A stretch of DNA of 64,000 nt from positions 1-64,000 of the forward strand of contig NC_016584.1 of assembly GCF_000235605.1 (NCBI RefSeq). Direction: 5' to 3'. The position numbers and the translations under genes are program-made. The notes beneath the pieces were generated by a model. It saw only the letters and a list, made by a program, of their open reading frames with translations, was not told the origin of the DNA and did not search any database. Below are positions 28,225-37,026 of this stretch, in pieces. Source of the DNA: Desulfosporosinus orientis DSM 765. GTDB taxonomy: Bacteria; Bacillota; Desulfitobacteriia; Desulfitobacteriales; Desulfitobacteriaceae. Position 1 is the first letter of the stretch, and every line of letters begins with the position of its first letter.

Positions 28225-29316
28225 ATGGAAAGAATATCAGTACACCAATTCATAACGTTAGGCGCGGGAGTTTTGTTAGGAACAACCTTTCTGCCTATTG
28301 CAACCGTTGTTACAGAAATCGGAGGACGAGGGGGATGGGTAAGTATTTTGCCGGGATTTGCGGCAGGGGTTCCCTATGCTCTAATGGTGTTTTCCTTAAT
28401 GGAAAAATATCCTGGCAAGAATTTAATAGAGATTTCTGAAATTCTTTTTGGAAAATGGCTAGGGAAACTGATAGGCATAATTTTTGTCGTTATTACTACC
28501 TATCTAGGTGGCTTGTTGGTGGCCCAGATTGGAGATATCTATGAGGTTGCGGTTATGCCTTTAACGCCGATTGGGGTGTTCCACCTAGGAGGAATTGTTC
28601 TTGTATACTTTTTGATTAGATCAGGAATCGAAGTATTTGCCCGTTTCGCAGAAATTATATTTCCGTTCATTGTAATTGCCTTAGCCTTGAATATAGGGCT
28701 TTCCATACCCCGTATCGAGCACGGAGAGCTTCTGCCGCTTTTGGGCAATGGATTATTTTCAATTATCTTGGGAGTACCTAAAGTCATACCCTTTGTGATG
28801 ACCTATATTCTTTTCTTAGCAGTAATCATCCCTTTTCTTCCCACAGGGAAACGTGAGCTCCCTAAGTTAAAAAGAGGAGTTTGGCGTGTTATTTTCTTGG
28901 TGGGTATCCTAGATACTTTGATTGTCTTGATCCAGATACTTGTATTTGGGCCGACAGAAACCATTCGTTTAGTCTATGGCTTTCTGACCTTAGGAAAGAT
29001 GGTAGAAATAAGCCGGACGGTTGCCGGTGTTGAATCCTTATTTTTGGGTGTTTGGCTGGGGGCAGCCGTTATAAAAATTACGGCTCTTTTTTTCTCAACG
29101 ATCTGGGGACTTGATACTATTTTTCGGCTTAACGGGATAAAATGGAGGGTTCTAACTGCTGTTGTTCTATTAACGATTGCCTGTAAGTTTGTAAGAGGTC
29201 CTGCCATGATCATAGAACTGGGAATTGTCGACCAGTATTTAACCATGCCTTTTGTAATGTTGTGGATACCTATTCTTTGGGGGATCTCACATTGGAAGAA
29301 AAGCGCCGGTACTTAA
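28225..29316 (+). CDS. spore germination protein, GerB family B subunit (first copy)
   Basis: A 363-residue, ten-segment membrane protein of the amino acid permease-like GerB family (spore permease domain), the B subunit of a nutrient receptor. It opens MERISVHQFITLGAGVLLGT, the same as the following gene with few changes. The GIEVFARFAEIIFPFIVIAL block is typical. The ATG overlaps the region of the A-subunit stop (TAATATG), implying coupling. The second copy follows after a 33-bp gap. Ligand binding in this family is thought to involve the B subunit, so two copies could broaden the response. Confidence 0.92.
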   Translation: MERISVHQFITLGAGVLLGTTFLPIATVVTEIGGRGGWVSILPGFAAGVPYALMVFSLMEKYPGKNLIEISEILFGKWLGKLIGIIFVVITTYLGGLLVAQIGDIYEVAVMPLTPIGVFHLGGIVLVYFLIRSGIEVFARFAEIIFPFIVIALALNIGLSIPRIEHGELLPLLGNGLFSIILGVPKVIPFVMTYILFLAVIIPFLPTGKRELPKLKRGVWRVIFLVGILDTLIVLIQILVFGPTETIRLVYGFLTLGKMVEISRTVAGVESLFLGVWLGAAVIKITALFFSTIWGLDTIFRLNGIKWRVLTAVVLLTIACKFVRGPAMIIELGIVDQYLTMPFVMLWIPILWGISHWKKSAGT

Positions 29317-29349
29317 CTATTAGCCTTAAACAGGAGGGAAGATCCAACA

Positions 29350-30441
29350 ATGGAGAGAATCTCCTCACATCAATTTATGATTCTAGGGGCATCCGTACTG
29401 CTGGGTACAACCTTCCTTCCCATCGCCTCCATGGTATCAGAAGTTAGCAGCAGGGATGGCTGGATGAGTGTTCTGCCGGGTTTTGCCCTGGGAATTCCTT
29501 ATGGATTGATGATTATCTCACTTTTACAGCAGTATCCAGGGAAAAATTTATTGCAAATCTCAGAACTATTGCTAGGAAAATGGATCGGGAAAGCCATTGG
29601 GATCCTTTATATACTGATCACGGGTTATTTTGGAGGGTTGCTTCTTAGCCAAGCCGGAGATATCTATGGGTCGTCCATTATGCCCATAACCCCCATTGGA
29701 ATGTTCTATTTGGGTACAGCTCTATTAGTTTTTTACCTTATCAACTCAGGAATCGAAGTCTTTGCACGTTTTACAGAAATCATTTTTCCTTTTGTTGTCA
29801 TTGCCTTAATACTCAATATCGCCCTCTCCATACCCCGGATTGAACAAGGAGAGCTGCTGCCAATTTTAAGTGAAGGAATAAAACCTCTTTTAGCTGGGGG
29901 TCTTAAAGTAGCACCCTTTCCAATGGAATATTGTCTATTCTTAGCGGGACTCCTTACATTTCTGCCCACGGATAAACAAGAGTTTAACAAACTAAAGTCT
30001 GGGGTATGGAGAGCGGTTTTTGTTGTGGGATTTTTGAATATGCTGGTTGTAATCATCCAAATTACGGTTTTTGGACCTGAAGAAACCGTTGGCTTGGTCT
30101 ATGGAATCCTTGTCTTAGGAAAAATGGTAGAGGTAAGCCGAACATTAGCGGGTATTGAATCCCTGTTTTTGGGAGCTTGGTTAGGAGCTCTGGTCATAAA
30201 ATCAGGTGCCTTTTTTTTAACCACAATCTGGGGATTAAAAACCGTATTCAATTTAAAAGGATCTAAATGGAACATTGGGGTAATAGTGGTCTTTATGGGG
30301 ATAGCCTCTAGCTTTCGAAGAGGGCCCTCGTTAATTGCTGAAATAGGAATGGTTGATGATTATCTCATTCTTCCATTTACGTCCATATGGTTGCTGGCTC
30401 TTTGGGGAATGTCTCATTGGAAGAAGGGAGCTAATCAATAA
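29350..30441 (+). CDS. spore germination protein, GerB family B subunit (second copy)
   Basis: A 363-residue paralogue of the gene just upstream, with the same length, the same opening (MERISSHQFMILGASVLLGT) and matching blocks throughout, such as GIEVFARFTEIIFPFVVIAL. The tandem arrangement points to local duplication followed by divergence; most differences are scattered substitutions, not indels. AGGAGGGA lies upstream of the ATG. The stop codon overlaps the start of the C-subunit gene, so the operon is tightly packed. Confidence 0.92.
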   Translation: MERISSHQFMILGASVLLGTTFLPIASMVSEVSSRDGWMSVLPGFALGIPYGLMIISLLQQYPGKNLLQISELLLGKWIGKAIGILYILITGYFGGLLLSQAGDIYGSSIMPITPIGMFYLGTALLVFYLINSGIEVFARFTEIIFPFVVIALILNIALSIPRIEQGELLPILSEGIKPLLAGGLKVAPFPMEYCLFLAGLLTFLPTDKQEFNKLKSGVWRAVFVVGFLNMLVVIIQITVFGPEETVGLVYGILVLGKMVEVSRTLAGIESLFLGAWLGALVIKSGAFFLTTIWGLKTVFNLKGSKWNIGVIVVFMGIASSFRRGPSLIAEIGMVDDYLILPFTSIWLLALWGMSHWKKGANQ

Positions 30442-31649
30442 TGGAAAAGGATACGGGTAAAAAAGTAAAGATAGCCTTGATGCTGAGCTTAATCATCAGT
30501 CTCTTATTTTTCACAGGGTGCTGGGGAAAGAGAGAAGTTGAGGATTTAGCGCCTCTATTAGGGGTAGGGTTTGACTTAGGGGAAAAGCCGGGAACGTTTC
30601 TTATAACAAATCAATATGCACAGCCCAAAAAAGAAAAAGGCGGCGTACAAATTAACGACAGGACGTTAAGTGTAGAGGCTTCAAGTGCAAGACAAGCCTT
30701 TGAAAAAATGTCCAAAATTCTTAACCAGACACCTTTTATGGGATCGCTGAAGGTCATCGTCATCGGTGAGGATGCTGCAAAAGCAGGTGGTTTTAATGAC
30801 ATATTGGATTTTGATCAGCGTTTTGCAGAATTCCGTAGATCAATGTACTTAGTTTTAGCTAAAGGTAAAGCTCAAGACTTGCTTAACTTAAAGCTTGGTT
30901 CTGAAGTATTGCCCGCTTTATATATTAAAGATCTGATAGAAGGCGGAGATGAACTGTCTGCCTTCCCAACAGTACGGTTAGGGCATTACCTGACAATTTT
31001 AGGTACAAAAAGTACGGCACCGATTTTACCGGTCGTCGAAAGTGTTAAGCCGGGAGAAGGAGCTGAGTATGAAGCAAAAGAGAAGGGTAAAGCCGAAGAA
31101 ATAAGGATTCAGGGAGCAGGAGTCTTAAAGGAGGATCGTCTGGTTGATTTTTTGACGGACGAAGAAACAAAGGGGTATATGTGGCTGGAAAATGATGTGG
31201 TCAATCGTTCAATTGATACGATGAGTCTTGCAGAAGACAGTGTGAAATTTGGCGGGCAAGTGCTTAAATCCAAAACAAAGTACAAAGTGGAGATGAATTC
31301 GGGAAAAGCAGAGCTTCACTACCAAATCAAGACAAGTATTGCTATCGATGAAGTACTGGGATTAACAAAACAATTATCCGGGCCTGAGTGGATAGAATTG
31401 GTGAAAGAGGCTGAGAAGAGTTTTGCCAAGGTTATAAAAAAAGAATGTGAGACTTCCATAAAAAAAGAAAGAGAATTAGGTTTGGATTATCTTGGAATTG
31501 GAAGGCACATTGAACAGAAGAATCCCCGCTATTGGAAGACCATTAAGGATCAGTGGAATGCTGAAATTGCAGATTTTCCAGTTTCCATAGAAGTAGAAAC
31601 CATCGTTCATCATTCCGGAATGTCAAGCAGCAGTGCGATTAATTCCTGA
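30441..31649 (+). CDS. spore germination protein, GerC family lipoprotein
   Basis: A 402-residue C subunit of the nutrient receptor. An N-terminal hydrophobic segment ends in the lipobox LLFFTGC, so the mature protein is lipid-anchored at the cysteine near residue 27 after diacylglyceryl transfer. The family motif CWGKREVEDLAPLLGVGFD follows directly. Further GerC blocks are MYLVLAKGKAQDLL and a C-terminal NPRYWKTIKDQWNAEI. The start overlaps the previous stop by one base. It is the last gene of the receptor operon. Confidence 0.94.
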   Translation: MEKDTGKKVKIALMLSLIISLLFFTGCWGKREVEDLAPLLGVGFDLGEKPGTFLITNQYAQPKKEKGGVQINDRTLSVEASSARQAFEKMSKILNQTPFMGSLKVIVIGEDAAKAGGFNDILDFDQRFAEFRRSMYLVLAKGKAQDLLNLKLGSEVLPALYIKDLIEGGDELSAFPTVRLGHYLTILGTKSTAPILPVVESVKPGEGAEYEAKEKGKAEEIRIQGAGVLKEDRLVDFLTDEETKGYMWLENDVVNRSIDTMSLAEDSVKFGGQVLKSKTKYKVEMNSGKAELHYQIKTSIAIDEVLGLTKQLSGPEWIELVKEAEKSFAKVIKKECETSIKKERELGLDYLGIGRHIEQKNPRYWKTIKDQWNAEIADFPVSIEVETIVHHSGMSSSSAINS

Positions 31650-31666
31650 TGAGAGGGGCAAGACTA
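31637..31666 (+). promoter_or_regulatory. SigF-type promoter of gin
   Basis: GATTA (31637-31641), 15 bp, then GGCAAGACTA (31657-31666). The -10 matches the forespore SigF consensus GGNRANANTW at every position, and the -35 differs from GYWTA at one. It overlaps the gerC stop codon and would start transcription about 23 bases before the gin GTG. Confidence 0.6.
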
Positions 31667-31695
31667 GTATTAGAAGTAATTAGGGGGAATAAAAA

Positions 31696-31953
31696 GTGAT
31701 TAAGATACCACAAGGTCCAGACCAAAAGGTTTCAGAGATGGAAAATAGAGTGAGTCTGGGATCTTCAAACAGAGGGAAGGTCTTGCCCGTTTGTTACCGC
31801 TGTACGCAGGTACCCCAAAAGGGTCTATATGATGGGTTTAGGGTTCAGGGGATGTTTTTCTGCTCAGATTGTCAGCGGGAACTATTCTCTGCGGAGCAGG
31901 GATCTCCTGAATACCAGGAATTTCTATTTCTGATCAAAGGGATTTTTTATTAA
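31696..31953 (+). CDS. gin: sigma-G inhibitor Gin (CsfB family)
   Basis: An 85-residue zinc-binding anti-sigma factor. In B. subtilis Gin (CsfB) blocks premature SigG activity in the forespore and later SigE in the mother cell. Two CxxC pairs, Cys33/36 (CYRC) and Cys56/59 (CSDC), flank the family block QKGLYDGFRVQGMFFC. The C-terminal SPEYQEFLFLIKGI is also conserved. The start is GTG behind TAGGGGGA. The poorly conserved first 30 residues are normal for the family. A SigF-like promoter lies just upstream. Confidence 0.9.
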   Translation: MIKIPQGPDQKVSEMENRVSLGSSNRGKVLPVCYRCTQVPQKGLYDGFRVQGMFFCSDCQRELFSAEQGSPEYQEFLFLIKGIFY

Positions 31954-32077
31954 AGTCTAATCCTTTAATTTCAACATCTTATCTTTGCTTCATTAAGATG
32001 AAAAATTTCCTAATTCATGTTAAACTATAAGGAATATCATGTGTAAACTTATAATTTCGATTATATGAGTTGCTTAA

Positions 32078-33520
32078 ATGGAGGTTTATTGTTCAGTGGG
32101 TGATCTTGGAGAGGGATTGAGCCATTACCATAAACAAGGATTTTGCTCTTTCCATACTCCTGGCCATAAGGGTCGACAGGAGTTTTTTAATGGCTTAGAC
32201 TTTCCGGGTTTTGACTTAACAGAGCTTCCTGGGCTTGATGTACTGCATGCTCCAAGCGGTATTATTGCAAGGGCACTTCGTAAGGCCGCCGAGGTCTTTG
32301 GGGCAGAAGAAACCTTTTTCCTCGTTAATGGGGGCACTGCTGGGAATCAAGCGATGTTTCTGGCTTTAGAAAATGACGCAGATAAGCGAGTGCTTTTAGA
32401 AAGAAGTTCTCATCGTTCTGTGATGTCCGGTTTGGTTTTGAGTGGATTAAAGCCTGATTATGTGATGCCTGTGGTTCATCCGGATTTCAATCTATCGCTG
32501 GGTATAAATCTTGAAGAGCAAACAATCTCCTGGCAAGAGATAAGTGCTTGTCATTTTACCTATCCCGGTTATTATGGGTCAGCCTTTGATTTGAAGGGAT
32601 TATTGGCTCAAAGAACCAATTTAGGCTTTGAGGTGCCAATTCTTATCGATCAGGCTCATGGCTCACATTATCTTAGTGATCTATTTCCTCCGAGTGCCTT
32701 AATGCTCGGAGCAGATCTTGTCTTAAATAGCTGCCATAAAACTTTAAGCGCCCTAACTCAGTCAGCTATGTTACATGTTCAAGGGTCTAGAATCAATCGT
32801 ACTCGATTGAGACAAAGTCTGGAATTTTTACAGTCCTCAAGTCCCAGTTACTTGCTTCTTTCGTCATTAGAGCGGGCAGGAGAATACGCTCAGGATGTAT
32901 GGCGTTGGCAGCTTCTTAAAGAAGCAGTTGACGAATTGCATCAGAGAGTAGGACCATCCTTCCGTATTCTTTGTGCAAAGGATGTTGGAACCTTTGGCAT
33001 CCAGGCAGTTGATTGGTCAAAGATTCTAATCAATACCTCTCCTCTAGGGATTTCAGCACCTAAATGTGTGGAATATCTTAGAGAAGGATTTGGTATTGAA
33101 CCGGAATTATGGGATAAGGAAAATATTTTATGTTTGTTGGGCATTGGCAATACGCCGGAGGATGTCCGCAGGCTTACGAAAGGATTAGAAAGTCTGAGAG
33201 ATTTTGCAACTGCTCAAGGTTTAACAAAATCTATCAATGGATTGGGATGTCAAAAAGGATTCATCCCGCCATTACCACGCGCAGTACTTTCTCCGCGGGA
33301 AGCTTTCTTTGCTTCTAAACGGAAAATCCCTCTTAAGGAGAGTTTAGGTCATATTGTTGGGGAAACGATCTCTATCTATCCGCCTGGAATTCCTGCTGTT
33401 GTAATGGGTGAAGTAATGACCGAGGAGGTTTTGTCTGCCCTACTCGCTTCAAAAGGAGAACATTATCAAGGGTGGGAAGGGTTCAAAAACCAGACAATTT
33501 GGATAATAGAGGGGGATTAA
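32078..33520 (+). CDS. Orn/Lys/Arg decarboxylase family protein (YaaO-like)
   Basis: A 480-residue, fold type I PLP enzyme of the group III decarboxylases. It has SFHTPGHKGRQEFF near residue 24, NGGTAGNQAMF near 84, the cofactor aspartate region DQAHGSHY (191-198) and Schiff-base Lys221 in NSCHKTLSALTQ. The substrate (lysine, arginine or ornithine) cannot be read from this. Length and locus match YaaO of B. subtilis, whose role is unclear. The start is uncertain: an in-frame GTG at 32096 has GGAGG 11 bases upstream, while the ATG at 32078 has no site. The usual tmk neighbour is missing. Confidence 0.87.
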   Translation: MEVYCSVGDLGEGLSHYHKQGFCSFHTPGHKGRQEFFNGLDFPGFDLTELPGLDVLHAPSGIIARALRKAAEVFGAEETFFLVNGGTAGNQAMFLALENDADKRVLLERSSHRSVMSGLVLSGLKPDYVMPVVHPDFNLSLGINLEEQTISWQEISACHFTYPGYYGSAFDLKGLLAQRTNLGFEVPILIDQAHGSHYLSDLFPPSALMLGADLVLNSCHKTLSALTQSAMLHVQGSRINRTRLRQSLEFLQSSSPSYLLLSSLERAGEYAQDVWRWQLLKEAVDELHQRVGPSFRILCAKDVGTFGIQAVDWSKILINTSPLGISAPKCVEYLREGFGIEPELWDKENILCLLGIGNTPEDVRRLTKGLESLRDFATAQGLTKSINGLGCQKGFIPPLPRAVLSPREAFFASKRKIPLKESLGHIVGETISIYPPGIPAVVMGEVMTEEVLSALLASKGEHYQGWEGFKNQTIWIIEGD

Positions 33521-33571
33521 ATATGGTGTTTATTTATCGGGATATCAATCGGTTTGTAAGAGTGTAACCTC

Positions 33572-34450
33572 ATGAACTTACAGTTAGATTTATTAGAGAA
33601 GGCTGCTCGTGAATACCGGTTGGCTCATCTGTTGTTATTTCACGGCGGAAGTGCACTTTATCAACGCGAGGTAGCTCTCCGCCTAGCTCAAGTTTTAAAT
33701 TGTATCAGCAGCACGATAGATAGACCGTGCCAAGAGTGCTCCCCTTGCCGAAAAATTCTTAGCGGAAATCATCCGGATATCTCATGGCTGAAACCCTTAA
33801 AAACGACAATTGGGATTGATCAGGTACTTGCATGGCAAGAAAAGGTTTACCTTAAGCATTATGAAGGAATATTTAAAGTTTCCATCGTCGAACAAGCCGA
33901 TTTATTAACATTACCTGCTGCAAATTCTCTCTTAAAAGTTATTGAAGAACCGCCGGAGCGGACAGTCATCATTTTGTGCTCAGAGAATGCAGAAGGAATC
34001 TTGCCCACCATACAAAGCCGAGCTCAGTTGGTCTATTTCCCTGATCTTACGGAGGAAACCTGGCTAACAAGTTTAGAGACTGAGGATGAGAAGACAGCAT
34101 CGGTGGCCTTTAATTTAAGCGGCAAAAACCAAAATTTAGCGACGGAGATACTCCAGCATGGTGTAGAACTCTTGCAAGATTGGCTGAACAAATTTCGTAA
34201 AGCTGTCATCGAAAAAGATTTTTTAGCACTTTTTGCTCTTTTTCCCCTAGAAAAAAATCAAGCCCTTTTATATTTACAGGTGTTAGCGGTACAAGCTCAG
34301 GAAGGGATTATAAACGGTATGATTCATCCGTTTGAGTTTTTGGCGATCGGGAAAGCGATTGATTTGCTACGACAACAGGCTAATCCGAGATTAGTTATTG
34401 AAGTGTTAGCATTAGAATTATTTCAACAAGGAGGGGCTTACAGTGATTGA
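33572..34450 (+). CDS. holB: DNA polymerase III delta' subunit
   Basis: A 292-residue clamp-loader subunit related to DnaX. The N-terminal AAA+-like domain retains the zinc cluster CQECSPCRKIL and the GNHPDISWLKP block, but the P-loop position reads LLLFHGGSALYQRE, so it cannot bind ATP normally, as expected for delta'. ANSLLKVIEEPPERTVIILC and IQSRAQLVYFP are family signatures. The ribosome binding site is weak. The stop overlaps the ricT start by 8 bases. In Bacillus it lies between yaaR and yaaT; yaaR is absent here. Confidence 0.92.
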   Translation: MNLQLDLLEKAAREYRLAHLLLFHGGSALYQREVALRLAQVLNCISSTIDRPCQECSPCRKILSGNHPDISWLKPLKTTIGIDQVLAWQEKVYLKHYEGIFKVSIVEQADLLTLPAANSLLKVIEEPPERTVIILCSENAEGILPTIQSRAQLVYFPDLTEETWLTSLETEDEKTASVAFNLSGKNQNLATEILQHGVELLQDWLNKFRKAVIEKDFLALFALFPLEKNQALLYLQVLAVQAQEGIINGMIHPFEFLAIGKAIDLLRQQANPRLVIEVLALELFQQGGAYSD

Positions 34451-35255
34451 GGTCGTAGGCGTTCGCTTTAAACATGCTGGAAAAATATATTATTTTTCTC
34501 CAGGAGACCTTACACTGGCTGTATCCGATAAAGTTATCGTTGAAACAGCAAGGGGTATTGAATTTGGAGAATTAGTTATCCCCTCGCGTCAAGTGCCTGA
34601 CGAAGAGGTGGTTCAGCCTTTAAAACAAGTTATGCGCAAAGCTACATTAGCGGATGAAATATTTGTTGAGCAGAATCGAGGGAAGGAAAAAGATGCTTTC
34701 CAAATTTGCTTAAAAAAGATTGCTGAACATGATTTGCCTATGAAATTAGTAGATGTTGAATACACCTTTGATGGCAATAAAATAATATTCTCCTTTACCG
34801 CCGAAGGTAGAGTAGATTTCAGAGAATTGGTCAAGGACCTTGCAGCTATCTTTAGAACTCGTATAGAATTGCGCCAAATAGGGGTACGGGATGAAGCAAA
34901 AATGCTTGGTGGAGTTGGCTCTTGCGGGCGAATCTTATGTTGTACGTCTTTTTTAGGTGATTTTGAGCCGGTTTCCATCCGCATGGCTAAAGATCAGAAA
35001 CTTTCATTAAATCCTACTAAAATTTCTGGGATTTGTGGACGTCTAATGTGCTGCCTTAAGTATGAAAATGGTTGCTACAAATCTGAGGACAAAGAGAATT
35101 GTATGCGGCACAATCCTCAAACGGCCAATAAAATTGTCGAAATTTCGGATGAAGAACCTATTGGAATAGAAAGTGTTTTTGTTTCTAAACCTGAGGGTAA
35201 ACCGCAACGTAATAGGAAAGGGGAAAAGCCCAAAGAAAAGAGTGAGAAAGTATGA
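34443..35255 (+). CDS. ricT: PSP1-domain protein RicT (YaaT)
   Basis: A 270-residue member of the RicT/YaaT family. In B. subtilis RicT works with RicA and RicF in RNA processing and in sporulation and competence. The PSP1 core is recognisable from [20 protein letters not shown] and the block [15 protein letters not shown] near 158. A second cysteine group, [17 protein letters not shown], follows near 198. The C-terminus is a lysine-rich, low-complexity tail. The start is GTG, overlapping the end of holB. yabA overlaps its stop, so holB, ricT and yabA are translationally linked. Confidence 0.93.
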   Translation: MIEVVGVRFKHAGKIYYFSPGDLTLAVSDKVIVETARGIEFGELVIPSRQVPDEEVVQPLKQVMRKATLADEIFVEQNRGKEKDAFQICLKKIAEHDLPMKLVDVEYTFDGNKIIFSFTAEGRVDFRELVKDLAAIFRTRIELRQIGVRDEAKMLGGVGSCGRILCCTSFLGDFEPVSIRMAKDQKLSLNPTKISGICGRLMCCLKYENGCYKSEDKENCMRHNPQTANKIVEISDEEPIGIESVFVSKPEGKPQRNRKGEKPKEKSEKV

Positions 35256-35557
35256 GCCAGTTGACCCAGGCACTTACAGAAGTGGAAGAGAAGTTGCGTT
35301 CTTTGTTGGAAGAAGTGAGCCGTTTAAAGCCCTATGTTCAAGCTTTGGAGGATGAGAATACTAAGTTGAGGCGGGAGTGCACTCTTCCCGAAAAAGAAAC
35401 TGAACGTGTTATTGCCAATGCGGAACATATTCAAGGTGTTGCCCACGATAATCTTGTTCGTTTGTATCAAGAAGGGTTTCATGTGTGTCACCTTCATTTC
35501 GGACAACCTTTAGAAGGGGATTGTTTATTCTGTATGGGGTTCTTAAGGAAGGACTAG
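35252..35557 (+). CDS. yabA: replication initiation control protein YabA
   Basis: A 101-residue negative regulator of initiation that in B. subtilis bridges DnaA and DnaN. The N-terminal leucine-rich coiled coil spans about residues 5-50. The C-terminal zinc-binding domain shows [19 protein letters not shown] and then [10 protein letters not shown]. The middle is shorter and more variable, as usual. It overlaps the ricT stop by 4 bases. Its partners dnaA and dnaN lie about 33 kb away in the same window. Confidence 0.9.
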   Translation: MSQLTQALTEVEEKLRSLLEEVSRLKPYVQALEDENTKLRRECTLPEKETERVIANAEHIQGVAHDNLVRLYQEGFHVCHLHFGQPLEGDCLFCMGFLRKD

Positions 35558-35597
35558 CAAACCATAGGGAATATATGAAAAACAAGGAGTCAGAGGC

Positions 35598-36425
35598 ATG
35601 TTGGCTAAAGGAACTTTGTATGTGTGCGCGACTCCGATTGGAAATTTAGGAGATATTACCCTGCGGGTCTTAGATACATTGCGGGAAGCGGACTTAATTG
35701 CAGCGGAGGATACGCGTCATTCACGGAAATTATTACAACATTATCAGATTAATACTCGGATGATTAGCTATCACGAACACAATGAAAAGAGAAAATCTTT
35801 AGAACTGGTGGAAAAACTAAAGGCCGGTCAAACAATAGCCCTTATTTCCGATGCCGGTTTGCCAGGTATTTCTGATCCGGGAACAGAAATCATCAATCTT
35901 TGCCGCGCGGAAAACATTCCAGTTGATGTTTTGCCGGGAGCTAATGCTGCCCTTACAGCCTTAGTCTTGTCTGGAATGCCCGCAGATCATTTTTCCTTCC
36001 ATGGTTTTCTGCCTTCTTCGGCGGGAGCAAGGACTCGAAGCCTTGAATCCTTAGCGAATCTTCCTCAAACTCAGATATTTTATGAGGCTCCTCACCGACT
36101 TATAGCAACCCTTAAGGCAATGTCAGAATATTTTGGTGATCGAAAAGCCGCTGTAGTGCGTGAATTGACAAAAGTGCATCAACAAGTACACAGAGGGTCG
36201 GCTTTAGAACTAAAGGAATTTTTTGAGGAGTCCGAACCGCGCGGAGAGTGCTGTATTATTGTTGCGCCTTATGTTTCGGTTAAACCTGCAGGAGGTCCTG
36301 AAGAATGGTGCAGGGAAGTTAGGGAAAGAGTAAATCTAGGATTAAGTAAGAAAGATGCGATGAAAGAAGTAGCAAAACTTTATGGTGTAAAAAAGTCTGA
36401 AGTTTATCAGGCCTTACTCGATTAG
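35598..36425 (+). CDS. rsmI: 16S rRNA (cytidine-1402-2'-O)-methyltransferase
   Basis: A 275-residue SAM-dependent enzyme that methylates the ribose of C1402 in 16S rRNA. The tetrapyrrole-methylase fold is seen in CATPIGNLGDITLRVLDTL, the block AAEDTRHSRKLL near 38, ALISDAGLPGISDPG near 80, and VLPGANAALTALVLSG. FYEAPHRL and KKSEVYQALL near the C-terminus are family-typical. AAGGAG precedes the ATG. It follows yabA as in Bacillus, except that the yabB and yazA homologues usually between them are absent. Confidence 0.96.
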   Translation: MLAKGTLYVCATPIGNLGDITLRVLDTLREADLIAAEDTRHSRKLLQHYQINTRMISYHEHNEKRKSLELVEKLKAGQTIALISDAGLPGISDPGTEIINLCRAENIPVDVLPGANAALTALVLSGMPADHFSFHGFLPSSAGARTRSLESLANLPQTQIFYEAPHRLIATLKAMSEYFGDRKAAVVRELTKVHQQVHRGSALELKEFFEESEPRGECCIIVAPYVSVKPAGGPEEWCREVRERVNLGLSKKDAMKEVAKLYGVKKSEVYQALLD

Positions 36426-36450
36426 GTCTTTAAAAGGTTTCTGATAGTAC

Positions 36451-36476
36451 AAAAAAAGAAGGCCATTTAGGCCTTC
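36451..36476 (-). terminator. abrB terminator
   Basis: On the minus strand, GAAGGCC pairs with GGCCTTC over a short TAAAT loop and is followed by seven T. The convergent rsmI gene ends just before it, so it may also block read-through. Confidence 0.75.
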
Positions 36477-36528
36477 AAAATCTGAGTGTGTTTCTTTAAG
36501 TAATCTATGTATCTTAATAAAGCATAAT

Positions 36529-36807
36529 TTATACTGCTTTTGAGCTTGATTCTGTGTTAGCGACATTTTCACCCATGGCAACAGCACATTCCCGGCAGAC
36601 GTTTTTGCCGTGGAAAAGTTGGATATCGCTGGCATTACCACAAAATACACAAGCAGGTTCATACTTTTTAAGGATGATTTTTTCTTGATCTACGTAGATT
36701 TCCAGAGCATCTTTTTCGTCAATACCTAATGTACGGCGAAGCTCTATTGGTAAAACAATACGACCAAGTTCATCGACTTTTCTTACGATTCCAGTTGATT
36801 TCATCAT
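36529..36807 (-). CDS. abrB: AbrB/SpoVT-type transition-state regulator
   Basis: A 92-residue DNA-binding regulator. The swapped-hairpin AbrB domain is STGIVRKVDELGRIVLPIEL followed by RRTLGIDEKDALEIYVD. A C-terminal segment has CVFCGN and CREC, two cysteine pairs found in clostridial AbrB proteins. The start at 36807 (ATG ATG, GGGGGG upstream) was chosen over an ATG 11 codons earlier, because the domain begins at once. AbrB represses post-exponential genes before sporulation. It is divergent from metG, as in Bacillus. Confidence 0.92.
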   Translation of the reverse strand: MMKSTGIVRKVDELGRIVLPIELRRTLGIDEKDALEIYVDQEKIILKKYEPACVFCGNASDIQLFHGKNVCRECAVAMGENVANTESSSKAV

Positions 36808-36854
36808 TTTCCCCCCACTCCTTGCAACAACATTCGACATAAAACTACAGACTT

Positions 36855-36883
36855 ATGATACCAATGGTTCCATATAAAGTCAA
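36855..36883 (-). promoter_or_regulatory. SigA-type promoter of abrB
   Basis: On the minus strand, TTGACT (36878-36883) and TATCAT (36855-36860) are separated by 17 bp, about 48 bases before the abrB start. Confidence 0.6.
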
Positions 36884-36970
36884 CCCATTTTTTTAAAGAT
36901 TTTCTTGGTATTATTAACCTATAGAGGAATTCTCCATATTTTACATATTAATTCTAAATGATGGGAAGAC

Positions 36971-36999
36971 TTGACAAATATAACTTTAAGACTACTAAT
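36971..36999 (+). promoter_or_regulatory. SigA-type promoter of metG
   Basis: TTGACA (36971-36976) with ACTAAT 17 bp downstream (or TACTAA at 16). No T-box or SAM-riboswitch structure was seen in the short leader. Confidence 0.5.
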
Positions 37000-37026
37000 C
37001 TAAAAAATTGAGAGGGAGCATTAAAA

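Noticed and set aside
31954-32077. CATCTTA/TAAGATG hairpin after gin as terminator
   Set aside because: The stem is only 7 bp and is followed by A residues, not T, on the gin strand.
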